NCBI GenBank assembly: GCA_964613075.1
Contig: CAZTFV010000012.1
Coordinates: 1 to 20,320, forward strand
Origin: CAYWEP01 sp964613075
GTDB taxonomy: Bacteria > Patescibacteriota > Microgenomatia > Levybacterales > UBA12049
DNA length: 20,320 nucleotides
Direction of reading: 5' to 3'
The notes beneath the pieces are model-generated. The model did not search any database, was not told the origin of the DNA, and saw only the letters and a list, made by a program, of their open reading frames with translations. Below are positions 6,391 through 12,516 of the stretch, piece after piece. Positions within the stretch are counted from its first letter, which is position 1; each line of letters begins with the position of its first letter. Both the position numbers and the translations under genes were made by a program.

Positions 6391-6456
6391 CTTCTCGATT
6401 CCACCGCTGAGCGGGGTCGCTCGAAGAATATTGTGTCGGAACCGTGACACTGTTAC
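6391..6456 (+). mobile_element. Partial copy (right half) of the GTAACAG palindromic element
   Basis: CTTCTCGATTCC...GCTCGAAGAATATT then GGAACCGTGACACTGTTAC matches the right half of the full elements at 9733-9855 and 20103-20226. It ends at the same CTGTTAC terminus (6450-6456). No left terminus or target duplication is found, so it is truncated or decayed. The -35 of the SEC-C gene promoter begins 15 bp beyond it. Confidence 0.65.
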
Positions 6457-6470
6457 TGGCTAATCGGTAC

Positions 6471-6500
6471 TTGCAAATAAAATTAGATAGTTGTTATACT
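6471..6500 (+). promoter_or_regulatory. Promoter of the SEC-C gene
   Basis: TTGCAA (6471-6476), 18-bp spacer, TATACT (6495-6500). The implied leader is about 55 nt and carries a strong ribosome-binding site GGGAGGTGA (6544-6552), 9 nt before ATG 6562. Unlike most genes here, this one is not leaderless. Confidence 0.6.
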
Positions 6501-6561
6501 CTCTACAGTAAAGCTCGGAAAATATTAATTTAAATTTGATGATGGGAGGTGAAATATTGCT

Positions 6562-6723
6562 ATGGCACAAACAATGTACGAAAAGTTGAAAGCGAAATGT
6601 CCCTGTGGTTCAGGAAAATCATATGTAGAGTGCTGCGGACGAGGAGAAATGTGTCCCTGCGGATCCGGGAAGAAAGCGATTGACTGCTGCTTTGTGAGCC
6701 CAGAAACCCACAAGATGGATTAG
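6562..6723 (+). CDS. Mini-protein made of two tandem SEC-C zinc motifs
   Basis: 53 residues. Two SEC-C type motifs: C13-P-C15-G-S-G-K-S-Y-V-E-C24-C25 and C31-P-C33-G-S-G-K-K-A-I-D-C42-C43. Each CxC...CC set binds one zinc ion. SEC-C occurs at the end of SecA, where it binds SecB and ribosomes, and in many small proteins as an adaptor. Here nothing else is present except short charged ends, so it is likely a zinc-bound adaptor or nucleic-acid/ribosome-binding peptide. It has its own promoter and a strong Shine-Dalgarno, so it is probably a real, well-translated gene. In the first motif CC is followed by GRG, in the second by FVS. Confidence 0.85.
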   Translation: MAQTMYEKLKAKCPCGSGKSYVECCGRGEMCPCGSGKKAIDCCFVSPETHKMD

Positions 6724-6776
6724 GAAAAATAAGGTAGTGGGAGTTTTGAAACCGAAACAGACAAATTAATATTTAT

Positions 6777-6796
6777 CCTGCCTGCAGGCAGGCAGG
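6777..6796. repeat. GC-rich palindrome of the CPR intergenic type
   Basis: CCTGCCTGCAGGCAGG (6777-6792) is a perfect 16-bp palindrome followed by one more CAGG. It sits between the convergent ends of the SEC-C gene and the minus-strand gene at 6808. No T-tract follows, so it is not a classical terminator. Short motifs of this kind recur across Microgenomates genomes; the GCAGGCAGGC at 7682 is a partial match. Confidence 0.6.
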
Positions 6797-6807
6797 TCTG
6801 GAGGGAG

Positions 6808-7086
6808 TTAATCGAAGGATGAAGCTAGAGCGGCATTTTGAAAGAGTGTGCTGTACATCAAGGCGTCTTCTGCTTTCTTATCTTTGTCCTCCGAACGCAA
6901 TGCTTGTTCCAATCTTTTAAGTAGTTTACCAATATACGGCTTCATTGTCTTTGTATCTATTTCTTGCTTTCTAGCGAGTGCTTCTTTTGTAAATCGTTCT
7001 GCAACTGCATAGGAATTTCTATGTAGTGCTATTGAAACGCGGTCCAAGTCCATAGCAAGAGAGGAAAGAGAGATGTAATTACTCAT
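6808..7086 (-). CDS. Small helical hypothetical protein, coupled to DUF5674
   Basis: 92 residues, no TM or signal, strongly helical and charged in the middle (LLKRLEQALRSEDKDKKAED). No family recognised. Its ATG overlaps the stop of the DUF5674 gene (ATGA), so the two are translationally coupled and probably act together. Position and length suit a small partner or regulator, but nothing in the sequence shows an activity. Confidence 0.6.
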   Translation of the reverse strand: MSNYISLSSLAMDLDRVSIALHRNSYAVAERFTKEALARKQEIDTKTMKPYIGKLLKRLEQALRSEDKDKKAEDALMYSTLFQNAALASSFD

Positions 7087-7421
7087 AAAATTTCCTGGAA
7101 AAAAAATTCCGAAAGTTGTTTAAATTCGCCTTGGACCTTGGGATCTTGAATATACCTGTCTCTATTATTATCATTTGGACGGATATTAATAAATGAGTTA
7201 TAATCAATTACTTTCGTTTCCAAGTCAATACCACCGCCCCAGAGATCTGACTGGCGTGACCCCTGATCTAGTAATATTTTTTCAGACTCAAAATGCCGAT
7301 TTGCGCCTGCCGAACAAAGTTTTCTTTTAATATCAATAACTGTCTTAATATATACATCAAATTCTTCTCGGAGTTTTTCTATTTTTTCTTTCGTGTAGGG
7401 ATCGGTTTGTGTAATAATCAC
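7083..7421 (-). CDS. DUF5674 family protein
   Basis: 112 residues from GTG 7419-7421 (VIITQTDPYTKEKIEKLREE). It matches the DUF5674 pattern: an opening strand, a helix with IKTVIDIKRKLCSAG, H-x-x-x-E-x-x-L-L-x-x-G-S-x-Q-x-D-L-W-G, then SFINIRPNDNNRDRYIQDP. I chose this start because it matches the usual family start and length. A TATAAT box (7428-7433) also stands 6 nt before the GTG, the same leaderless layout as its neighbours. The frame is open further upstream to 7664, so a longer fusion protein is possible. DUF5674 has no known function; it is common in CPR bacteria. Confidence 0.8.
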   Translation of the reverse strand: MIITQTDPYTKEKIEKLREEFDVYIKTVIDIKRKLCSAGANRHFESEKILLDQGSRQSDLWGGGIDLETKVIDYNSFINIRPNDNNRDRYIQDPKVQGEFKQLSEFFFQEIL

Positions 7422-7619
7422 AAAGAAATTATAGCAGAGGATTAGCGGTAGGACATGACCGTTAACTTTCCCATCTAATTTGTCCTCAACGCCTTGTAAT
7501 TTCTTAGTCATTCTCTCTTCGGAGGCCGTGATTTCTGCCTTGAGATTGATTTCCAGGGTTTTAATCCTCGCATTAATCAACTGACCGATCTGCTTTATCA
7601 TTGGACTGACGTTTTGCAT
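7422..7619 (-). pseudogene. Truncated coiled-coil gene, in frame with DUF5674
   Basis: From ATG 7619 the frame encodes a coiled coil (IGQLINARIKTLEINLKAEI through RMTKKLQGVEDKLDGKVNG) and then passes straight into the DUF5674 sequence without a stop. Coiled coils of this style (EITASEERMTKKLQGVED) belong to common CPR proteins that normally continue with more heptads. This copy breaks off after about 55 residues, so it is probably a remnant. A TATATT box (7626-7631) lies 6 nt before the ATG, with TTGTTT 18 bp further upstream, so it may still be expressed, yielding a coiled-coil/DUF5674 fusion of 178 residues. Confidence 0.5.
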
Positions 7620-7753
7620 AGAACTAATATAGCAATTTTTTGATGCAGAAAACAACTGAAACAAAATGCATCAGTATGAGCAGGCAGGCGACGATTAGAC
7701 GATTATGAGGAGAAAAACTGGCAAAATGTATGGATTTGAGGTAGTTAGATATC

Positions 7754-7782
7754 TTGACATAGCAATCAAAAGAGAGTATATT
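7754..7782 (+). promoter_or_regulatory. Consensus promoter of the Tat-substrate gene
   Basis: TTGACA (7754-7759), 17-bp spacer, TATATT (7777-7782), with ATG 7791 only 8 nt later. No Shine-Dalgarno, consistent with a leaderless mRNA. Confidence 0.75.
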
Positions 7783-7790
7783 GACAGCAA

Positions 7791-8492
7791 ATGGCTCAGC
7801 AAGAACTTTCAAGAAGAGACTTTTTAGTAAGATCCGTTAAGAGAGGCGCAGCTGCAGTATTAGTTATAGCGGGAGTAGCACAAGGAGGCCGCATGTATGG
7901 TGCACAAGAAGAAAGAGGGAAACATCTCTCTCCCGGAGACCTCACCCCAGAACTTCGAGCTAAACTTCAGGAAAAAAAATATTTTGTAATAGAAACACCG
8001 CCTGGCTTAACTATTGCAAATATGAGAAGTGCCGATTTAGATATTGCTCCGTTTCCATTATCCGATGGACAAGAAGCTATTGAACAGGATGTTCTTAGGC
8101 GTAAGTGGCTTGCTGTTAATCCGGAAGAGTTTTACTTACCAGCAAGTAAAGAAAATCCAACCCTTGGAGATTTAAATTCTTTAGTAACTAGAAAATCTAC
8201 AGCGATGAGATCGGTAGATAGCGGTATACAAGTTGTATTGGGTAGCCCTGTTGAGTTAGCGTGGATTGATCTTATACTCAGACTTGAAACAGGAAAAGGA
8301 TCAATTAACGGAGGGGAAGGTTTTATATTAACCGGAGCCAAAGTTGGAACCAATGGAGTTGCACTTGGAAGACGTGAGCCCGGAGGGCCATTAGAGTGGA
8401 GTACTTTTGATGCTTCTCCCAAAAACCTAGTTCCTGAGCTTCGTGCGGCCGGAATAGTAGTCGCAACCTCTACCCATTCGTCCTTATCTTAA
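7791..8492 (+). CDS. Tat-exported protein of unknown function
   Basis: 233 residues. The N-terminus carries a textbook twin-arginine signal, S7-R8-R9-D10-F11-L12, followed by a basic n-region and a moderate hydrophobic core (AAAVLVIAGVAQGG), with likely cleavage after A38 (MYGA/QEE). The mature part has no TM and no cysteine. It contains LSPGDLTPELRAKLQEKKYF and later GGEGFILTGAKVGTNGVALG. I do not recognise a family or a cofactor motif. Tat export implies folding, and often cofactor loading, in the cytoplasm. No tatA/tatC gene is in the window. It converges on the MFS gene with a 15-bp gap. Confidence 0.7.
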   Translation: MAQQELSRRDFLVRSVKRGAAAVLVIAGVAQGGRMYGAQEERGKHLSPGDLTPELRAKLQEKKYFVIETPPGLTIANMRSADLDIAPFPLSDGQEAIEQDVLRRKWLAVNPEEFYLPASKENPTLGDLNSLVTRKSTAMRSVDSGIQVVLGSPVELAWIDLILRLETGKGSINGGEGFILTGAKVGTNGVALGRREPGGPLEWSTFDASPKNLVPELRAAGIVVATSTHSSLS

Positions 8493-8507
8493 TGCGTGGA
8501 AGCGGGC

Positions 8508-9680
8508 CTAAGTGGTCTTGTTGGCCTTCATGAATCTGAGATAGCTCTGGCCGAAAAAGAAAATAACGATTGCGAGCAGTCCGGACACTATGTATGGCAG
8601 GCCGAGATCGACAGTCGCGATCACTCCACCTGCCAATGGCCCGATAACCCGCGCCATAGCGCCGAATGATTGCGAAATCCCAAGCACAATTCCCTGCTCC
8701 TCAGGCTTTGATTCAAGAGAGATGAGGGACTGTATGTTGACATTTAAGAGGCTAAATCCGAAAGATGAAATAGGGCCAGCCAAAAGCGTCAACCAGCCAA
8801 CATATGACAATCCGATCCCGATGATTGCAATACCAAATACCCAAAGCGCTACCCGTACCATCTGTGTTTCATCAATGCGTTTTAAAAGAAGGCGTATGAA
8901 AAAAGCTTGTGTGATAAATGACCCGAGGCCAATGAGTGCGAAAAAGTGGCCGCTTTGTGCTTCGTTCCAGTGAAATCTCTGCTGTGCAAAGAGCGGAAAA
9001 ACTCCTATTATTAAGGCGAGAGCAAGATTGACGAAGAAAAAAAGAAAAAGCAGAAATGACATATTTTTGGGACGCAGTACTTCTCTTGTAACAGCCATAT
9101 TGAAAAACTCGATCTTTATGTGTTTTTGCAGCGCCTTATTGGACTCAGGCAACATAACAAAGATTAAAAACGTATTAATCGCCGAAAGGACGGCGGGAAT
9201 TACAAAAGGGGCGGCTATGCCAAACTTCTCCCCCACAACTCCTCCCAGTAATGGTCCCACGATAAACCCCAGACCGAACGCCGCGCCGATGTAGCCTAAT
9301 TTCTTTGTTCTGTCGTGCGAGGATGACGTATCTGCAATATAAGCTTGGGCGACAGGAATGTTTGCGCTGCCGATACCCGCTATGATTCTTGCAAGAACGA
9401 TGATCCAAAAGGCTTGCGAAAGGAAAATCAAGAGATATGACGCTGCATTGATAAAAGAACTGATAACTAGAACAGGCTTTCTGCCGTATTTATCAGAGAG
9501 CCGCCCAAGAATCGGTGAAAACAAAAATTGGAAGAGAGAAAACAGAGAAATAACAACTCCTACCAGGAACGCTCCCCCGCCAATATTCTCTATCAAAAGC
9601 GGCAGGATCGGTATGACAATGCCGAATCCGATTAAGTCAATAAAAACAACCAGCAGTAATATGGCCGTTTTTTTATCCAT
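8508..9680 (-). CDS. MFS transporter, DHA1/TetA-like drug exporter
   Basis: 390 residues, 12 hydrophobic segments. After DLIGFGIVIPILPLLIE in helix 1 comes motif A, G59-R-L-S-D-K-Y-G-R-K-P, in the 2-3 loop, with a weaker copy in the second half. Later ARIIAGIGSANIPVAQAYIAD (helix 4) and LGYIGAAFGLGFIVGPLLGG (helix 5, the motif C antiporter region with GP) are typical of proton-driven drug or metabolite exporters. I start at ATG 9680 rather than 9707 because the family starts here and a TACAAT box (9688-9693) sits 7 nt upstream, as for other leaderless genes. The substrate cannot be read from sequence. It diverges from trxB. Confidence 0.9.
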   Translation of the reverse strand: MDKKTAILLLVVFIDLIGFGIVIPILPLLIENIGGGAFLVGVVISLFSLFQFLFSPILGRLSDKYGRKPVLVISSFINAASYLLIFLSQAFWIIVLARIIAGIGSANIPVAQAYIADTSSSHDRTKKLGYIGAAFGLGFIVGPLLGGVVGEKFGIAAPFVIPAVLSAINTFLIFVMLPESNKALQKHIKIEFFNMAVTREVLRPKNMSFLLFLFFFVNLALALIIGVFPLFAQQRFHWNEAQSGHFFALIGLGSFITQAFFIRLLLKRIDETQMVRVALWVFGIAIIGIGLSYVGWLTLLAGPISSFGFSLLNVNIQSLISLESKPEEQGIVLGISQSFGAMARVIGPLAGGVIATVDLGLPYIVSGLLAIVIFFFGQSYLRFMKANKTT

Positions 9681-9732
9681 AAAAAATATTGTATCATAGA
9701 AAAACATCCTGTGATAATATATCTGTATGTAT

Positions 9733-9855
9733 GTAACAGGTCAGGCTTCTAACATAAACTTTATTGTTCGAGCGTAGTCGAGAACTATACAATGACAACT
9801 TCTCGATTCGCTACGCTCACTCGAAGAATATTCTATCAGTAGTGTGACCTGTTAC
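9733..9855. mobile_element. Palindromic MITE-like element with 8-bp target duplication
   Basis: 123 bp. It starts GTAACAGGTCA and ends TGACCTGTTAC, a perfect 11-bp terminal inverted repeat, with further inverted homology inside (GTTCGAGCGTAG and CTACGCTCACTCGAAG). It is flanked by exact 8-bp direct repeats GTATGTAT (9725-9732 and 9856-9863). The copy at 20103-20226 shares its arrangement and sequence. It has no coding capacity, so a transposase elsewhere must have moved it. The right duplication contains the trxB start codon. Confidence 0.85.
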
Positions 9856-9857
9856 GT

Positions 9858-10826
9858 ATGTATGATCTTGTTGTTATCGGTGCCGGGCCTGCCGGTTTAA
9901 CTGCCTCTATCTACGCTTCGTGTTTTAAACTCAGTCACATTGTCATCGGCGCGTTACCGGGAGGCCAGATGATGTATGCTCCCGATATCCTCAACTATCC
10001 TGGATTTGAAGAGATATCGGGAAAAGAGCTTACCGACCGGATGGTGAATCAAGTGAAAAAACGAGGAGGAGAAATTTTCATTGCAGGCGTCATAAGTATT
10101 GAAAAAACAGAAGGAAATTTTACTGTGAAGACGAATACTAATCAATCCTATACCGGAAAGGCGATCATCCTCGCAACAGGCGTTGAGCGAAGAAAGCTCA
10201 ATATCCCCGGTGAGTCAGAATACATCGGAAAAGGCGTGCAATATTGCGCGACGTGCGAGCGGTTTGAATACGAAGGGAAAGTGACTGCGGTTATTGGAGG
10301 GGCAAATGCTGCGGCACAAAGCGCAATGCAACTCTCCCATGCTGCAACAAAAGTCTATATTATATACCGTGGCGATGCGCTTCGCGCTGACCCGATCTGG
10401 GTTTCGCAAATACAGCAAACTCCAAACATTGAGATTATTGCAAACTCACAGCCGACTGAAATTGTTGGAGATGGAAAGACTGTGACGACAATAAATATTA
10501 GACAAACTGGTGCTGGGTCTGAAGCTACAACAAAACAGTACCCTGTTGATAAAGTATTTATCGAAATTGGCGGTGTCCCGGGAACAGCACTTCTTATTCC
10601 TCTTGGCGTTACGGTTGATCCGGGAGGATATATCATGGTTGATGAAAAACTCGCAACAAATGTTGCGGGCATATTTGCCGCAGGCGATGTGATAAGTCAC
10701 AAATACTCAATAGAACAAATCTCATCTGCAGTAGGCCTTGGGGCTCGGGCTGCTGTTTCTATTTTCACTTATCTGAAACAACAAAAAGCTCCATCTCTTT
10801 GGGGAAAAGGCCAAGTAAAAGTTTAA
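9858..10826 (+). CDS. trxB: Thioredoxin reductase-like flavoprotein
   Basis: 322 residues. FAD-binding motif V-I-G-A-G10-P-A-G-L near the start; redox-active C130-A-T-C133 in the NAD(P)H domain; a second nucleotide-binding motif G147-G-A-N-A-A-A-Q-S-A; ATG (106-108) and the closing G-I-F-A-A-G-D277-V FAD motif. This is the low-molecular-weight thioredoxin reductase plan (about 310-320 residues), which passes electrons from NAD(P)H through FAD to thioredoxin. The residue after the CATC is Glu instead of the usual Asp. The HRRxxxRA segment that binds the NADPH 2'-phosphate reads Y170-R-G-D-A-L-R-A, so cofactor choice may differ. The start codon lies within the target duplication of the element just upstream. 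It converges on the SDR gene with 3 bp between. Confidence 0.9.
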   Translation: MYDLVVIGAGPAGLTASIYASCFKLSHIVIGALPGGQMMYAPDILNYPGFEEISGKELTDRMVNQVKKRGGEIFIAGVISIEKTEGNFTVKTNTNQSYTGKAIILATGVERRKLNIPGESEYIGKGVQYCATCERFEYEGKVTAVIGGANAAAQSAMQLSHAATKVYIIYRGDALRADPIWVSQIQQTPNIEIIANSQPTEIVGDGKTVTTINIRQTGAGSEATTKQYPVDKVFIEIGGVPGTALLIPLGVTVDPGGYIMVDEKLATNVAGIFAAGDVISHKYSIEQISSAVGLGARAAVSIFTYLKQQKAPSLWGKGQVKV

Positions 10827-10829
10827 AAT

Positions 10830-11630
10830 TTAGGAGAGCAGCACCCCGCCGTCAACGACGATCTGCGTTCCTGTCATGTAGGATGACATGTCGGATGCTA
10901 AAAATAACGCGACTTTCCCGATATTATCAGGCTCGCCGAGCCGATGCATAGGGATTTTGGCTAAAAATGTTTCCATGAGTTTTGCAGGATCGACTGCCGC
11001 AGTTGCCGGGTGCTGCGATTGCATCTTTTTCACACCTTCTGTCAGAATACCACCGGGTGCAATCGCGTTTACCCAGATCTTATGTGGCGCCAGCTCCAAA
11101 GCGACGTTTTTGGTGAATCCCCAGACGCCGTGTTTGGACGCGTCATAGTGCGCAAGGCCGACAGATGAAGGATGGAGTGCGTCAATTGAGGTGATGTTAA
11201 TAATCTTTCCTCCCCTGCCTTGCTTTATCATCTGGTCTGCAGCGTATTTTGTGCAGAGAAAAACGCCTTTCAAATTTATTGCCAATACTTTCTCAAAATC
11301 GGAAAGGCTCATCTGCATGACCGGGATTGAAGGGTAAATGCCGGCATTGTTAACAACAATATCGACCGAACCGTATGTTGAAATGGTTTGTTCAACCGTT
11401 CGTTTGACATTGTCTTCAAGAGAAACATCACACTGAATTGCGCTTGCTTTCCATCCTTTTTCTCTGAGCTTTTTTACTGAGCTTTCTGCATCTTCCAGAT
11501 GTCTGCTTGCGACAATGACATTTGCTCCCGCTTCTGCCAGACGGTAGGCGATACCAAAACCTATACCGACTGCGCCGGTAACAATTGCTGTTTTTCCTGA
11601 TAAATCCAATAATTTATTTACTGGCGACAT
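10830..11630 (-). CDS. Short-chain dehydrogenase/reductase (SDR), classical type
   Basis: 266 residues. Rossmann motif T18-G-A-V-G-I-G24-F-G, CDV at 67-69, N94-N-A-G97, catalytic S148, Y162-D-A-S-K166 and the N-A-I-A-P-G-G motif after it: a complete classical SDR active site of normal length. It oxidises or reduces an alcohol/carbonyl using NAD(P)(H). The S41-R42 after the second beta strand (VIVASRHLED) leans towards NADP, but this is weak evidence. Sequence style resembles gluconate/3-ketoacyl-type oxidoreductases; the substrate is not predictable. AGGGAG lies 4 bp before the ATG. It is 21 bp downstream of the baeRF-like gene and may be the last gene of that operon. Confidence 0.9.
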   Translation of the reverse strand: MSPVNKLLDLSGKTAIVTGAVGIGFGIAYRLAEAGANVIVASRHLEDAESSVKKLREKGWKASAIQCDVSLEDNVKRTVEQTISTYGSVDIVVNNAGIYPSIPVMQMSLSDFEKVLAINLKGVFLCTKYAADQMIKQGRGGKIINITSIDALHPSSVGLAHYDASKHGVWGFTKNVALELAPHKIWVNAIAPGGILTEGVKKMQSQHPATAAVDPAKLMETFLAKIPMHRLGEPDNIGKVALFLASDMSSYMTGTQIVVDGGVLLS

Positions 11631-11651
11631 ATACTCCCTTACGATCCCAGT

Positions 11652-12074
11652 TTACAGACTTTTTTCTCTTTCTTCAATTTCCTTTATTGTCCTCTTTGCT
11701 CTCTTGAGGATTTCACCAAACGGCGCTTTCAGCTCTGTAACAAATTTTCCTTTTACCTTACGATTAAGCGGATACTGTAGATGTTTTTCAATTTTTATAA
11801 ACAGGGGCTTATGGCTTCCGATCACAATACCGGTAAGTTGTTTCTTTTTTGCAAAATCAGACACTTTTTCTGCAACCAGTTTTAAATGTCTATGCAAATG
11901 ATCTTCAATATGGCGAAAAATCTTATCTTGCGCATCCCAGGTATCGTCTCCGTGCTTTACCTTCTGCGGAACGCTGTCAATAATGATCTCTTCATCCTGC
12001 TTTACTACTCCCTTCCGAAGAATAAACATTCTTGCTCTCTTTCTATCGACCAATAGTACAAGGTATATACTCAT
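11652..12074 (-). CDS. baeRF-like protein (bacterial eRF1-domain-related release/rescue factor)
   Basis: 140 residues from ATG 12074; the frame stays open to 12185 but that stretch overlaps the upstream gene. The pattern is MSIYLVLLVDRKRARMFILR, a strand with IIIDSVPQKVKHG, a D-A-Q-x-K-I-x-R-H-I-E-x-H-L-x-R-H-L-K helix, then LTGIVIGSHKPLFIKIEKHL, and PFGEILKRAKRTIKEIEE at the end. This is the layout of domain 2 of the archaeal-eukaryotic release factor as found in the bacterial baeRF families, proposed to act on stalled or idle ribosomes. There is no GGQ motif, so it would not itself release peptide in the usual way. It starts 10 bp after the HPF-like gene and is co-transcribed with rtcB. The family call rests on pattern memory. 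Confidence 0.65.
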   Translation of the reverse strand: MSIYLVLLVDRKRARMFILRKGVVKQDEEIIIDSVPQKVKHGDDTWDAQDKIFRHIEDHLHRHLKLVAEKVSDFAKKKQLTGIVIGSHKPLFIKIEKHLQYPLNRKVKGKFVTELKAPFGEILKRAKRTIKEIEEREKSL

Positions 12075-12084
12075 GTGTATTAGG

Positions 12085-12510
12085 TTATCTTTTTCGAATT
12101 GTTCGGTGATCAAAATACTCACTGTCATCCACAAAATGCAACCCTTTATACGTATCAAGTTCTGCCAGTAACTCGTCAAACCCATCGGTTATTGCCTCAT
12201 GCACTGTTTTGCCAAGCATCTTGGCCACAAGCCGTCTCTGTGGAAGTATAAGGTCCAATGTGCCATCGTAATACACGGGATTATCGATTGTTTCGTGCTC
12301 GTGAAGTGGTTTTACTTCCCTCTCTGCGATGAGTCGTTTTTCGAGATGGTCAAGGCTTTTCCTTGTATGTTTTCGAATGACTATGTCAAGAAGCGGATAA
12401 TCCGGAGTTTTCCATGGCGTAAAAGCGAGAAGTTTTATTGCGTATCGCACGATATATCGATAATCTTTGTCTGAAATTCGAAACAGCTTTGTCGAGACTG
12501 TAAAATGCAT
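12085..12510 (-). CDS. HPF/S30AE-like ribosome-associated protein
   Basis: 141 residues. The second half (YYDGTLDLILPQRRLVAKML, then GKTVHEAITDGFDELLAELDTYKG) follows the strand-strand-helix pattern of ribosome hibernation promoting factor (S30AE domain: a hairpin, then 'A...AI...D.L...L..YK'). The first part is atypical and longer (helix DYRYIVRYAIKLL), and the tail ends HFVDDSEYFDHRTIRKR. HPF proteins sit in the 30S decoding region and silence ribosomes. It lies 6 bp after rtcB and 10 bp before the baeRF-like gene, in the slot where archease is often found. It does not look like archease. The assignment is tentative but the context (RNA ligase plus release-factor-like protein) fits. Confidence 0.5.
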   Translation of the reverse strand: MHFTVSTKLFRISDKDYRYIVRYAIKLLAFTPWKTPDYPLLDIVIRKHTRKSLDHLEKRLIAEREVKPLHEHETIDNPVYYDGTLDLILPQRRLVAKMLGKTVHEAITDGFDELLAELDTYKGLHFVDDSEYFDHRTIRKR

Positions 12511-12516
12511 ACGAAT

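Noticed and set aside
6777..6796. Rho-independent terminator at the CCTGCCTGCAGGCAGG palindrome
   Set aside because: No T-tract on either side; the motif is a known style of repeat in these genomes.
12085..12510. Archease, because it lies next to rtcB
   Set aside because: The protein lacks archease motifs and its second half follows the S30AE hairpin-helix pattern better.
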